Assembly (NCBI GenBank): GCA_964587525.1
Contig: CAZPLZ010000012.1
Location: 1-30,607 of the forward strand
DNA length: 30,607 nucleotides
Direction: 5' to 3'
Source: CAZPLZ01 sp964587525
Lineage (GTDB): Bacteria > Oederibacteriota > CAKKQC01
Position 1 is the stretch's first letter. Every line of letters begins with the position of its first letter. This document shows positions 8,838-15,840 of the stretch, piece by piece. The notes under the pieces were generated by a model that saw nothing but the letters and a program-made list of their open reading frames with translations, was not told where the DNA came from and did not search any database. A program made the translations under genes and the position numbers.

Positions 8838-8920
8838 GCGTCCAAGGGGCTGCTTTGCAGCCCCTTGGACGCCCCTGAGCGAGCGCCGCAGAGCGGCGCG
8901 AGTCGAAGGGGCCCTTCGAC
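8837..8920 (+). repeat. Palindrome-rich leader, copy 1 (three hairpins)
   Basis: Three inverted repeats lie head to tail between tRNA-Gln and the GIY-YIG gene. The first is a perfect 17-bp stem with a TTT loop (8837-8853 with 8857-8873). The second is GCGCCGC-AGA-GCGGCGC (8883-8899). The third is the 19-base palindrome GTCGAAGGGGCCCTTCGAC (8902-8920), which ends six bases before the ATG. A second copy of this layout precedes the paralogue at 12059. The CCCTGAGCG and TCGAAGGG blocks resemble REP-like palindromes seen dispersed in many bacterial genomes. There is no T tract, so it does not look like an intrinsic terminator. It may be an insertion end, a nuclease recognition site or an RNA-level control element. 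Confidence 0.8.
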
Positions 8921-8926
8921 GGTAAT

Positions 8927-9226
8927 ATGTCCTACTGGGTTTACATCCTCCGCCTTGCCGATGACACTCTCTACATCGGCTCAACCAGCAACCTCACGAC
9001 CCGCTTGAAGGACCACCGCCGCTGGGCCGGCGGTGCATTCACTCGCGTTCCAGGAAAGAAAGAGTTGGTGTATTCCGAGGAACATCCTGATCGTGCGTCG
9101 GCAGAGAAACGCGAACGCCAACTCAAGGGCTGGACCCGCGCGAAGAAACTCGCGCTTGTTAGTCGAGATCCGACTCTCCTGAAGCAACTGTCAAAGAGAA
9201 GACAGCAACTGCACAGGGCGGGTTGA
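8927..9226 (+). CDS. GIY-YIG family nuclease, copy 1
   Basis: The 99-residue protein is a single GIY-YIG domain of the small stand-alone type (YhbQ/UPF0213-like). It has VYI at residues 5-7, YIG at 16-18, Arg26 and His30 in TTRLKDH, and the likely metal-binding Glu60 in SAEKRERQLK. GIY-YIG domains cut DNA in homing, repair and restriction enzymes; the role of the stand-alone type is not well known. The first 78 residues match the second copy at 12059 at 66 positions, while the tails are unrelated (here LLKQLSKRRQQLHRAG). The ATG follows the conserved palindrome by six bases and has no clear Shine-Dalgarno. The stop codon is the first three bases of the 59-base repeat. Confidence 0.9.
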   Translation: MSYWVYILRLADDTLYIGSTSNLTTRLKDHRRWAGGAFTRVPGKKELVYSEEHPDRASAEKRERQLKGWTRAKKLALVSRDPTLLKQLSKRRQQLHRAG

Positions 9227-9282
9227 GTCATCTTGTACGGGCCTCCACAAGTAAGCGCCTGGGAAAGGCCGTTTTGTTGCAG
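9224..9282. repeat. 59-base module element, copy 1
   Basis: This stretch matches 12442-12500 at 52 of 59 positions without gaps. Read on the minus strand in one frame, both copies give the peptide ATKRPFPGAYLWRP, followed by V/I, Q, D/G and D. Five of the seven differences are silent in that frame, so it looks like a relic or living coding segment. Here a minus-strand mini-ORF of 31 codons (9286 down to 9191, starting MSATKRPFPG) contains it and runs into the end of the GIY-YIG gene. Confidence 0.75.
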
Positions 9283-9375
9283 ACATGCAGGGCGGGGCCT
9301 TTATTCCAGGCGGTGGAGAGGTCCAAATCCATGCGTGATGGGTAATCCCTACTCTGACCTGCTCAACCCCCCTGT

Positions 9376-9404
9376 TTGTCGAACGCCCTCAACTGAGCTA
9401 GAAT
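9376..9404 (+). promoter_or_regulatory. Sigma-70-like promoter of the cargo operon
   Basis: TTGTCG (9376-9381) and TAGAAT (9399-9404) are separated by exactly 17 bases. The ATG of the next gene is at 9415, 10 bases after the -10, which would give a leaderless or nearly leaderless mRNA. No Shine-Dalgarno is visible before that ATG, in agreement. If this is right, the inter-module genes carry their own promoter. From the end of the 59-base repeat at 9282 up to this promoter I see no gene. Confidence 0.5.
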
Positions 9405-9414
9405 CCCTACAACA

Positions 9415-9951
9415 ATGCCGAGCGCGACAGTAACCGTGGAAGGGGTCAGAGTGGTACTGGTCGGTTCTTTCAACCCAAGAATATTCCATCCAGCTTGGTT
9501 CGCGATGCACAATTTGCTACCCCAGAGCGAATGCGAAGAGGCCAAAGTGCTTATTATTCATCCCGAAGTATCTATCTTCGAGGCAGGTCCCTTCCGATTC
9601 CAGATTCAACACGATCGCTTCGACGCGGGAACTTTTGAGCCGCAACACTACAACGCGCTTCGCGATGTCGTTGTGGGCACATTCCGGTTGCTGCGTCATT
9701 CGCCGATTCGCATGGTGGGGATAAACCGAGATCTTCACTTCAAATCGGAGGGTGCGTTTTCGTGGGAGAACGTAGAGGGTTCAGTGAGCAAAGTAATCGG
9801 AAGTGAGGGATTGGCCGGGGGTTTCCTCCCACGTGGGTTGGATATGCAGAGGCTACGGGATGACACTTATGAGGGCCGCATAGTCGCCAGACTGGAACCC
9901 TCCAGCAAAGAAAAGAACGGCGTTTACTTTGGCCATGAACGATCATTATGA
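9415..9951 (+). CDS. Conserved-looking protein of unknown function, 5' part of a probably frameshifted gene
   Basis: The 178-residue ORF has no domain I can name with certainty. It opens with VRVVLVGSFNPRIFHPAWFA and contains ALRDVVVGTFRLLRHSP and MVGINRDLHF. It reads as a soluble alpha/beta protein, and its layout loosely recalls TIGR04255-type proteins, a weak resemblance. The last five residues (HERSL) look out of frame. In the +1 frame the text continues as NDHYELKKKESS and on through the 51-codon ORF 9935-10090. Removing one base near 9931-9934 would give a chain of about 228 residues. It is the first gene after the leaderless-type promoter and is followed by two overlapping genes, so it belongs to their operon. 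Confidence 0.6.
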   Translation: MPSATVTVEGVRVVLVGSFNPRIFHPAWFAMHNLLPQSECEEAKVLIIHPEVSIFEAGPFRFQIQHDRFDAGTFEPQHYNALRDVVVGTFRLLRHSPIRMVGINRDLHFKSEGAFSWENVEGSVSKVIGSEGLAGGFLPRGLDMQRLRDDTYEGRIVARLEPSSKEKNGVYFGHERSL

Positions 9952-10090
9952 ATTGAAGAAGAAAGAATCATCCGCCAACGGAGCCGCGGAGGCGGTTGAG
10001 CTCTTGGAATCGCAGTTCAGTACTTCCATGGATAGATCTAAACGCATCGCACAGGATATACTGGAGCGGATATGCTCGTCGAAACAATAA
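9935..10090 (+). CDS. Short ORF, probably the 3' part of the preceding gene
   Basis: The 51-codon ORF (start ATG 9935, stop TAA 10088-10090) overlaps the upstream ORF by 17 bases and the downstream ORF by 19. Its content is acidic and helical (AAEAVELLESQF, then RSKRIAQDILERI), as in a C-terminal helix bundle rather than random translation. I read it as the continuation of the 178-residue protein after a one-base frameshift in GGCC at 9931-9934. Independent translation as a small coupled protein, or programmed frameshifting, cannot be excluded. Confidence 0.5.
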   Translation: MNDHYELKKKESSANGAAEAVELLESQFSTSMDRSKRIAQDILERICSSKQ

Positions 10091-10665
10091 GACTTCGTCC
10101 TATCGATGGAAGCGGCAACGCGAGCCATTCTCAGCTCCCGGGGGCTGAGGTTCCGGAGGAATTGTTCCCGCCCAGATCTCTTTTCGAGGATGACGAATCC
10201 GCAGGACAGAGTGCTATGACCGGTGAACAATTGTCAGTGACCACATCAAGGAAACTGAAGCCGATTGAGCACGAATACTCCGTCGATCTTTCTGAGATAA
10301 TCAAGTGGCAGTTGGGCCAGCTCTTGCAACCACAGCCCAGGTTCGTGTCGCTTCAACGTTGGGAAGGCTACGTAGTTGAGTTGAAGGGCGACACGTTCAT
10401 AGCAAGGCTGGCAGACTTGGATAGGTCGGATGCGTTTGAAGAACAAGCGGAGATCGACATCCGTGAAATCCGAGAGGACGACCGCTCTTTGCTCAGGTTA
10501 GGAGGCTCTTTCTACTGGACTATTGGATATCGCACTGCAGTTTCCGGTCAACGCGAGCGCGTCTCGATAATACGGTTCCGGCGATTGCCAGATTTCACCG
10601 AAGAAGATATAGCCCGCGCTCAGGCAGAGGCCGAACAGGCCATCGAACGTATTGGCTGGTACTGA
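10072..10665 (+). CDS. Protein of unknown function with a predicted beta-barrel C-terminal half
   Basis: The 197-residue protein is not one I can name. Residues 1-75 are low in structure and rich in Ser, Glu and Pro. Residues 95-180 look like a small beta barrel: RWEGYVVELKGDTFIARLADL, then GGSFYWTIGYRTAVSGQRERVSIIRFRRLP. A charged helix (EEDIARAQAEAEQAIERI) closes it. There is no signal peptide or membrane segment. Its start overlaps the preceding short ORF by 19 bases and its end overlaps the metallo-hydrolase gene by 14, so the genes are likely translated together. A later start within the disordered region is possible. Confidence 0.7.
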   Translation: MLVETIRLRPIDGSGNASHSQLPGAEVPEELFPPRSLFEDDESAGQSAMTGEQLSVTTSRKLKPIEHEYSVDLSEIIKWQLGQLLQPQPRFVSLQRWEGYVVELKGDTFIARLADLDRSDAFEEQAEIDIREIREDDRSLLRLGGSFYWTIGYRTAVSGQRERVSIIRFRRLPDFTEEDIARAQAEAEQAIERIGWY

Positions 10666-11767
10666 TCTCCTAAGTACACCTCCTGGCTCAAACGAAGTGG
10701 AGTTGTCCCTGTTTGGCCCAGGTTACGGGGAGTCTGTAGTGATCCACGCCGGCAATGGAGAATGGCTGATTGTCGACTCATGCCTAGGCGAGTCGGCTGA
10801 TTCAAACGCCCCTCTAGACTACCTCGCTGGCTTGAATGTGAACTTGGCAGAACAAGTTGCGTTGGTTGTGGCTTCCCATTGGCATGATGACCACATTAGA
10901 GGTCTCGCGCGGGTGGTCGAGGCCTGCCCTGGTGCACGGTTCGTGTGCTCAACAGCGATGCGATCTTCGGAGTTCGTACAAGTCGTGAAACTCCACGAGG
11001 ATGGATCGGTAACCCGAGGATCCGGCGTGGCTGAATTCAACCGTGTGTTGGCAGTTCTCGAAAAGAGGGGGAGTGGCCAAAAGCTGGAATGGGCAGTTGC
11101 AGATCGACGTCTTTATCACCGCACCGCAGGCACTCCTGCAGTTGAGGTCTTCAGCCTTTCCCCTGGGGATCAAGCGGTCACCCGAGCCTTCAAACTTTGG
11201 CGGGCGCTATTGGACGTCGAAGAAATCCCCAGGACTCGTCTGCTCTCTGGCAGGCCGAATGAAGGAGCCGTTGTGCTTTGGGTCGCGATTGGGGTGAGAA
11301 AGCTTCTGTTGGGGAGCGACATCGAAGAGGCTGGTGTGAAGGGATGGACAGCCGTTCTGGGCTCGTTCGGCAGGCCGACTGGCAAGGCTGCTGCCTACAA
11401 GGTTTCGCACCACGGATCTGCGAATGGAGACCACTCTGGCGTATGGAACGAACTTCTCGAATCGGAACGAGTCGCTGTGGTGACTCCCCATGTAAGAGGG
11501 TCCGTTTCTCTCCCAACCAAAGGTGACGTTAGGCGGATACTTGGCTACACCCCGAAATCCTACATTACGGCTCCACCTGTGCTCCCGCAAACGTATCATA
11601 GAGATTCCATGGTGATGCGCACGATCAAGGAAACCACACGCTACATATGCCGGGCGCAGCCCGCTCTTGGTCATGTGCGTCTTCGTGCACCGGCCGATTC
11701 CGCAGCATTCAACGAGTGGCGTGTAGAGCTCTTCGGAAAAGCAACAGAGCTTTCCAACATAGCGTAG
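10652..11767 (+). CDS. MBL-fold (metallo-beta-lactamase) hydrolase, ComEC-like
   Basis: The 371-residue protein has the MBL metal motif H76-W-H78-D79-D80-H81 (HxHxDH) after ALVVASHWHDDH. Further metal-site elements match the soluble domain of ComEC/Rec2: EGAVVLWVAIGVRKLLLGSD with Asp223, then YKVSHHGSANG with His253/His254. That group includes nucleases and other phosphodiesterases, so a nuclease or cyclic-nucleotide activity is plausible but unproven. No membrane segments are present, unlike full-length ComEC. The start is TTG 10652, overlapping the previous gene by 14 bases; GTG at about 10697 is an alternative and still precedes the conserved fold. It is the last gene between the two GIY-YIG modules. 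Confidence 0.85.
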   Translation: MAGTDLLSTPPGSNEVELSLFGPGYGESVVIHAGNGEWLIVDSCLGESADSNAPLDYLAGLNVNLAEQVALVVASHWHDDHIRGLARVVEACPGARFVCSTAMRSSEFVQVVKLHEDGSVTRGSGVAEFNRVLAVLEKRGSGQKLEWAVADRRLYHRTAGTPAVEVFSLSPGDQAVTRAFKLWRALLDVEEIPRTRLLSGRPNEGAVVLWVAIGVRKLLLGSDIEEAGVKGWTAVLGSFGRPTGKAAAYKVSHHGSANGDHSGVWNELLESERVAVVTPHVRGSVSLPTKGDVRRILGYTPKSYITAPPVLPQTYHRDSMVMRTIKETTRYICRAQPALGHVRLRAPADSAAFNEWRVELFGKATELSNIA

Positions 11768-11803
11768 GAACATGGTTCCGCGCACGCATTGCATCACGAC
11801 GAC

Positions 11804-11946
11804 CTAGCGGGCGATCAGGGTCTTCTGCCCCTTCGCTCGGTTGTACGTGCGGAAATCGAACAGGTCGACAACCAGGGCGGTAAGGCCAGGAATGAAACCA
11901 CAGGAAATCAAGGAAATATAATTGTCGTGAGTGTCTGTTCCGGGCA
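11804..11946 (-). pseudogene. Possible 3' remnant of a minus-strand gene
   Basis: On the minus strand this stretch reads NYISLISCGFIPGLTALVV and then DLFDFRTYNRAKGQKTLIAR before a TAG stop (11806-11804). The text looks protein-like, with a hydrophobic helix and a basic end. The frame runs upstream only into the palindromic leader that begins at 11947, where it loses sense. It may be the tail of a gene cut by insertion of the second GIY-YIG module. I do not recognise the family. The rest of the 11768-11946 gap holds nothing else I can see. Confidence 0.3.
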
Positions 11947-12052
11947 GGCGTTCAAGGGGCTGCAAAGCAGCCTCTTGAACGCCCCTGAGCGAGCCCGTTC
12001 GACTCGGGCGCTTCGCGCCTTCGCTCAGGGCGAGTCGAAGGGGCCCTTCGAC
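11947..12052 (+). repeat. Palindrome-rich leader, copy 2
   Basis: This is the second copy of the leader at 8837. A 17-bp stem with an AAA loop (11947-11963 with 11967-11983) has one G-T pair. It is followed by a longer spacer bounded by a perfect 10-base inverted repeat, CCCTGAGCGA at 11983-11992 and TCGCTCAGGG at 12021-12030. The identical 19-base palindrome GTCGAAGGGGCCCTTCGAC (12034-12052) again ends six bases before an ATG. Relative to copy 1, the sixth pair of the first stem changes from C-G to T-A, so pairing is kept, and the loop is TTT there against AAA here. Confidence 0.8.
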
Positions 12053-12058
12053 GGTGAT

Positions 12059-12340
12059 ATGTCCTACTGGGTTTACATCCTCCGCCTCGCCGACGGAACT
12101 CTCTACACAGGTTCCACCAGTGATCTGAATACCCGCCTGAAAGACCACCGCCGCTGGGCTGGCGGCGCCTTCACACGGGTTCCGGGAAAGAAGGAGTTGA
12201 TCTACTCGGAAGACTATCCCAACCGCGTCTCCGCCGAGCGTCGCGAACGCCAGCTCAACGGCTGGTCCCGCGCCAAGAAGTTGGCGCTCGTCAGAGACGA
12301 GAAGGAATCCCTTCAGCGACTGGCCAGACGCAAGAGCTAG
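12059..12340 (+). CDS. GIY-YIG family nuclease, copy 2
   Basis: The 93-residue paralogue of the protein at 8927 has the same motifs: VYI at 5-7, YTG at 16-18 (the more usual form in this family), Arg26, His30 and Glu60 in SAERRERQLN. An in-frame extension back to 11789 exists, but it only translates the palindromic leader. ATG 12059 matches the position of the start in copy 1 and the homology begins there. After residue 78 the two proteins diverge completely. The conserved leader plus gene suggests that the module spreads or duplicates as a unit. Confidence 0.9.
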   Translation: MSYWVYILRLADGTLYTGSTSDLNTRLKDHRRWAGGAFTRVPGKKELIYSEDYPNRVSAERRERQLNGWSRAKKLALVRDEKESLQRLARRKS

Positions 12341-12793
12341 GTGTCCGTCTTTCCGCAGCAGTTGCCCGCGCCAGGATCTCGACGATAGCCTCCAGGCGTT
12401 CCTCGGGGGTCATGAGGTCCTCCCGAGCTATGGGTTTGCCCTGAGTCACCTTGTATGGGCCTCCATAGGTAAGCGCCCGGAAAGGGCCGTTTTGTTGCAG
12501 CGCGGAAAGCTAGGGAATACTTGGACTTCTTAGCGACGTCGGAGGCAGGCATGGTATAGCGCGTTCGCCCCGATCGCGTCGTGGTGGAGTGGTGTGAGCT
12601 AAGGCTGGTAGACCCGGAACAGCACGTCCGACACGATGGCGTCGTGCTAGGGGCAACGGTTGTAAGGACGCTGGGGTGAATAGAGAATGGGGTGCAGATG
12701 AGGATTCGGAAGTCCGCACCAAAATGTGGCCAGTCAGTTTTCTCGGGACGTGGCAGCAGGGATAGTCGGCGCAAAAGCGCCATCTGGTCTCTC
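12341..12793. other. Gene-free stretch with relic coding segments
   Basis: No intact gene is seen in these 453 bases. On the minus strand, 12440-12345 contains a short readable segment starting MTPEERLEAIVEILARA, a type of text I associate with small ORFs beside site-specific recombinases (a weak recollection). 12442-12500 holds the second 59-base repeat. Further along, the minus strand at about 12545-12670 gives protein-like words such as HDAIVSDVLFRVYQP broken by stop codons. I read it as eroded accessory DNA between the GIY-YIG module and the M16 protease gene. Confidence 0.5.
12442..12500. repeat. 59-base module element, copy 2
   Basis: It is 52/59 identical to 9224-9282 and in the same orientation. 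The minus-strand frame reads AATKRPFPGAYLWRPIQGD. In copy 1 the element begins exactly at the GIY-YIG stop codon; here it begins 101 bases after the stop. Together with the leaders it makes two direct modules flanking 9283-11946. Confidence 0.75.
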
Positions 12794-15712
12794 ATGAACG
12801 TAGCGGCAAAGATCGCTGCCATAACGCTACTGCTTCTTCCGTTCTTTTCACGCACCGGCCAATCTGCGGAGCTTCTTTCCCCAAGGATTCCTACAACGGT
12901 CACGAAACCGTTGTCTAACGATCTCTTCAGAACTACGGTCCACCGGCTGGAGAATGGGCTGACGGTCTATCTTAGTCCGAGTCACGAAGAACCTCGGATA
13001 TCGGCTTGGATTGCCGTGCGCGCAGGCAGCAAGCACGATCCTCCTGACTCAACGGGTATGGCGCACTACCTTGAGCACATGCTCCTTAAGGGTTCGGAGT
13101 CTTTCGGTACTCTCAACTACGAAAAAGAGAAGCCGCATCTGGATCGGATTCTCGCACTATATGAGAAGCTCTTTGATGCGAAAGAGCCGGCCGAACGCAA
13201 GAAGATTTACGCTGAGATCGACCAGGAGAACATCCAAGCTTCGCGGTACGCTATCCCGAACGAGTTGGCGGGCTCCTACCGCCAGATGGGGTTCGAGCGC
13301 TTCACGGCCTTCACTGGCAGCGAGAGTGTCACGTACATCTGCCATTTCCCTTCAAATCGTGCTGAGGCCTGGGCCAAAGTGGAGGCCGAACGGTTTGCCC
13401 GTCCGGTGTTCCGCCTCTTCCAGGGTGAGATCGAGGTCGTTTACGAAGAGAAAAACAAGTATATGGACCATCCGCGCATGGGAATCACTCGGGCGTTGTT
13501 CAAGCAACTCTTCAAGAGGCATCCGTATGGCCAACAGACAACGCTTGGTTCCATAGAGCATCTCAAGAACCCATCGCTGAAAAAGATGTACAAGTTCTAC
13601 GACAAGTACTATGTGCCCAATAACATGGCGATAGCGTTGGCAGGTGACTTTCAACGGGAGCCGATGCTGGCGTTGATCAAGGAGCACTTCGGTTCATGGA
13701 AACCCAAGCCGCTGCCCGAACCTAGGCGTTGGGACCTTCCCAAACCGCAGGGTGTCGAACGTATCGAGGTGAAGTATCAGGCCGAAGGACAGGTGGTGAT
13801 CGCCTGGATGGTGCCCCATAATCGGCATTTGGATGCCGACGCTCTGTATGTGATGTACAGTCTCATGGGCAATAGGGTCACAGGAATTATTAACCTGAGT
13901 TTGAATCAAACGCAAAAGGTCAAGCGTGCGGGTGCCTGGCTCTATTTGGCGAACGATGCGGGACAGTTTCAGATAAATGCGGTTCAAAAAAAAGGCCAGA
14001 CGCTAGAGGAGGCCGAAAATCTGCTCCTTGGCTGTCTGGACAAACTCAAGGCTGGCGATTTCACCGACCAAGATATGCAGGCCATCATAACGAACTATGA
14101 GATGCGTGAAAAAAAGAAGGCCGAGTCACATTGGTCCCGTGTGAGCGTCATGGCTCGCTCGTTTCAGCAGTTCCGTGAATGGGAAGAAGTTGCATACCGG
14201 ATTGAGCGGCTACGTCGCGTGACACGAGATGACGTCTTGAGGGTGGCGCGTAAGTACCTGGGCAACGACTACGTCGTTGCTTATCGGCGCAATGCAAAGG
14301 CCGATATTCCGAGGATCAAGAAGCCGGAATTCACCAAGATCGACATTGATCCGTCACGGCAGTCAGAGTTCTTCCGTGGGATTTTGAACGAGCGCGTGCG
14401 GCCCGTCAGGCCCCGGTGGCTTAAGCCAGGGCGCGATTACACGGTCACTGAGCGTCCGTGGGGCACCCTGTATGTGGGACCGAATCCTGTCAATGATCTT
14501 TTCTCCATACAGCTCACCTTCTATTTCGGTGAAATGCATGATCGCAAGCTCAGTACAGCCCTCAGTCTCCTCCGGCTCTCAGGTGCAGGCGAGCTTTCAG
14601 CTGAGGAATTTAAGAGGAAGCTCTACAGCCTGGGGGCTTCGCTCAAATATGGGAGCGACGAGCGCTGGGTGTACATAAACGTGGATGGCCTGGACAAAAA
14701 CCTTGAGCCTTCACTCGATCTTGTATTCAGACACTTCAATTCACCCAACGTGGCTGCCGGGATCATGGACGAGATGATCCAGGTCGAGATTGGAGCGCAC
14801 CAGGATAACAAGCAGAATCCCTCCTTTATTTATTCCGCACTCGGTCAGTATGCGCAACACGGTAAGGACAGCCATGTGCTCGCAGCGTTGAATGATGAGG
14901 AGTTGCGGGCGCTTAAAGCGGGTGACCTTGAATCGCTTGCCCGCAGGATTCTGGACTTCAAGCGCAACGTCGTCTATGTGGGGAACCGCTCTCTGACCGA
15001 GGTTGTCCGTTTGTTGGACGATGGTCACGAAAAGTACGAGTCACCACCGCAAAGCAGGACCATGCGTTACATAAAGCCGGAGCGGACACGGGTGCTATTC
15101 ACGCACCGCGAGATGGTGCAGTCGCAAGTGGGAATCTATGCAGTGGACGAAGTTTTCAATCCAAAGCACTACGTGGATTACGAGTATCTCACGAATTACA
15201 TCGGCGGCCATTTGAGTGGTTTGATCTTTCAGGAAATACGCGAGGCTCGGGGGCTGGCGTATCATCCCGACGGCGGGTATTTCGGCGGCCATTGGAAAGG
15301 CGACGAGAATCTCTACAAGGGCTGGTTAAACTGTCAGGCTGATAAGACGATAGAGGCCGTGACACTTCTCCGCGATTTGATGCGCAATCCGCCGATGTCT
15401 GAAAAGCGTTTCGCGGAAACGGTCAAAACCATAGAGCAAGGGTATCGGACTAAACACCTCGGGTTCCGTGACGTTCCTTCCCAGGCTATGCGCTGGGTGG
15501 AGCAGGGAATCACCAGAGGCGATCCTCGGCCGGCTGGGTTCAAGAGAGCGCGGAAATATCGCATGTCTGACCTGGAGTCCTTTGCCGAGAGGTTCCGGGA
15601 AAGACCCCTGACCATCTACATTCTGGGCAATCGCGACCGTGTGGACATGGACGAGCTCAAGCAAATGGGGGATTTCAAGGAAGTAACTGTTGAGGATATC
15701 TTTCCGTACTGA
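12794..15712 (+). CDS. Secreted M16 family zinc metalloprotease (insulinase-like)
   Basis: The protein is 972 residues from ATG 12794. That start gives a signal peptide (MNVAAKIAAITLLLLPFFSR, likely cut near QSA-E at 25/26); the ORF can be extended to 12692, but that adds a basic tail before the signal. The inverted zinc motif HxxEH is H91-Y-L-E94-H95 in GMAHYLEHMLLKG, and the third ligand is probably a Glu in EIEVVYEEKN near 218. Four M16-type lobes fit the length: an active N-terminal half and an inactive C-terminal half from about residue 540. Such enzymes degrade peptides in the periplasm or at the outer membrane. The gene stands alone. Confidence 0.93.
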   Translation: MNVAAKIAAITLLLLPFFSRTGQSAELLSPRIPTTVTKPLSNDLFRTTVHRLENGLTVYLSPSHEEPRISAWIAVRAGSKHDPPDSTGMAHYLEHMLLKGSESFGTLNYEKEKPHLDRILALYEKLFDAKEPAERKKIYAEIDQENIQASRYAIPNELAGSYRQMGFERFTAFTGSESVTYICHFPSNRAEAWAKVEAERFARPVFRLFQGEIEVVYEEKNKYMDHPRMGITRALFKQLFKRHPYGQQTTLGSIEHLKNPSLKKMYKFYDKYYVPNNMAIALAGDFQREPMLALIKEHFGSWKPKPLPEPRRWDLPKPQGVERIEVKYQAEGQVVIAWMVPHNRHLDADALYVMYSLMGNRVTGIINLSLNQTQKVKRAGAWLYLANDAGQFQINAVQKKGQTLEEAENLLLGCLDKLKAGDFTDQDMQAIITNYEMREKKKAESHWSRVSVMARSFQQFREWEEVAYRIERLRRVTRDDVLRVARKYLGNDYVVAYRRNAKADIPRIKKPEFTKIDIDPSRQSEFFRGILNERVRPVRPRWLKPGRDYTVTERPWGTLYVGPNPVNDLFSIQLTFYFGEMHDRKLSTALSLLRLSGAGELSAEEFKRKLYSLGASLKYGSDERWVYINVDGLDKNLEPSLDLVFRHFNSPNVAAGIMDEMIQVEIGAHQDNKQNPSFIYSALGQYAQHGKDSHVLAALNDEELRALKAGDLESLARRILDFKRNVVYVGNRSLTEVVRLLDDGHEKYESPPQSRTMRYIKPERTRVLFTHREMVQSQVGIYAVDEVFNPKHYVDYEYLTNYIGGHLSGLIFQEIREARGLAYHPDGGYFGGHWKGDENLYKGWLNCQADKTIEAVTLLRDLMRNPPMSEKRFAETVKTIEQGYRTKHLGFRDVPSQAMRWVEQGITRGDPRPAGFKRARKYRMSDLESFAERFRERPLTIYILGNRDRVDMDELKQMGDFKEVTVEDIFPY

Positions 15713-15726
15713 GAATGAAGCCAAAC

Positions 15727-15840
15727 CTATTTCATCACCTCCGCGATTAAGAGGGTCCCCGGTGCACGCTGAGGTGGGGGCAGCCCGTCCGCCCCGATCT
15801 GGTACACGCGCCAGCGCTCCTGCTTGACATTGTCGCTAAA
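15727..15840 (-). pseudogene. Possible 3' remnant of a lost minus-strand gene
   Basis: In one minus-strand frame, 37 codons read FSDNVKQERWRVYQIGADG and then LPPPQRAPGTLLIAEVMK before TAG (15729-15727). The composition looks like a protein C-terminus. The frame is closed upstream by TAA at 15843-15841, inside the promoter region of the MNT gene, so no gene start is possible. I do not recognise the family. It may be a relic left when the toxin-antitoxin-like locus arrived. Confidence 0.3.

Noticed and set aside
8837..8873. 17-bp hairpin after tRNA-Gln as an intrinsic terminator
   Set aside because: No T tract follows, and the same structure recurs at 11947 away from any tRNA, so it belongs to the repeated module.
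11789..12058. In-frame N-terminal extension of the second GIY-YIG protein
   Set aside because: It translates the palindromic leader, and the first copy shows homology starting exactly at MSYWVY.
8837..12793. attL/attR pair from integration into tRNA-Gln
   Set aside because: I looked for a second copy of the tRNA 3' end (TTCGACTCCTAGCCCC) near the right side and saw none, so classical integrase-type insertion is not supported.
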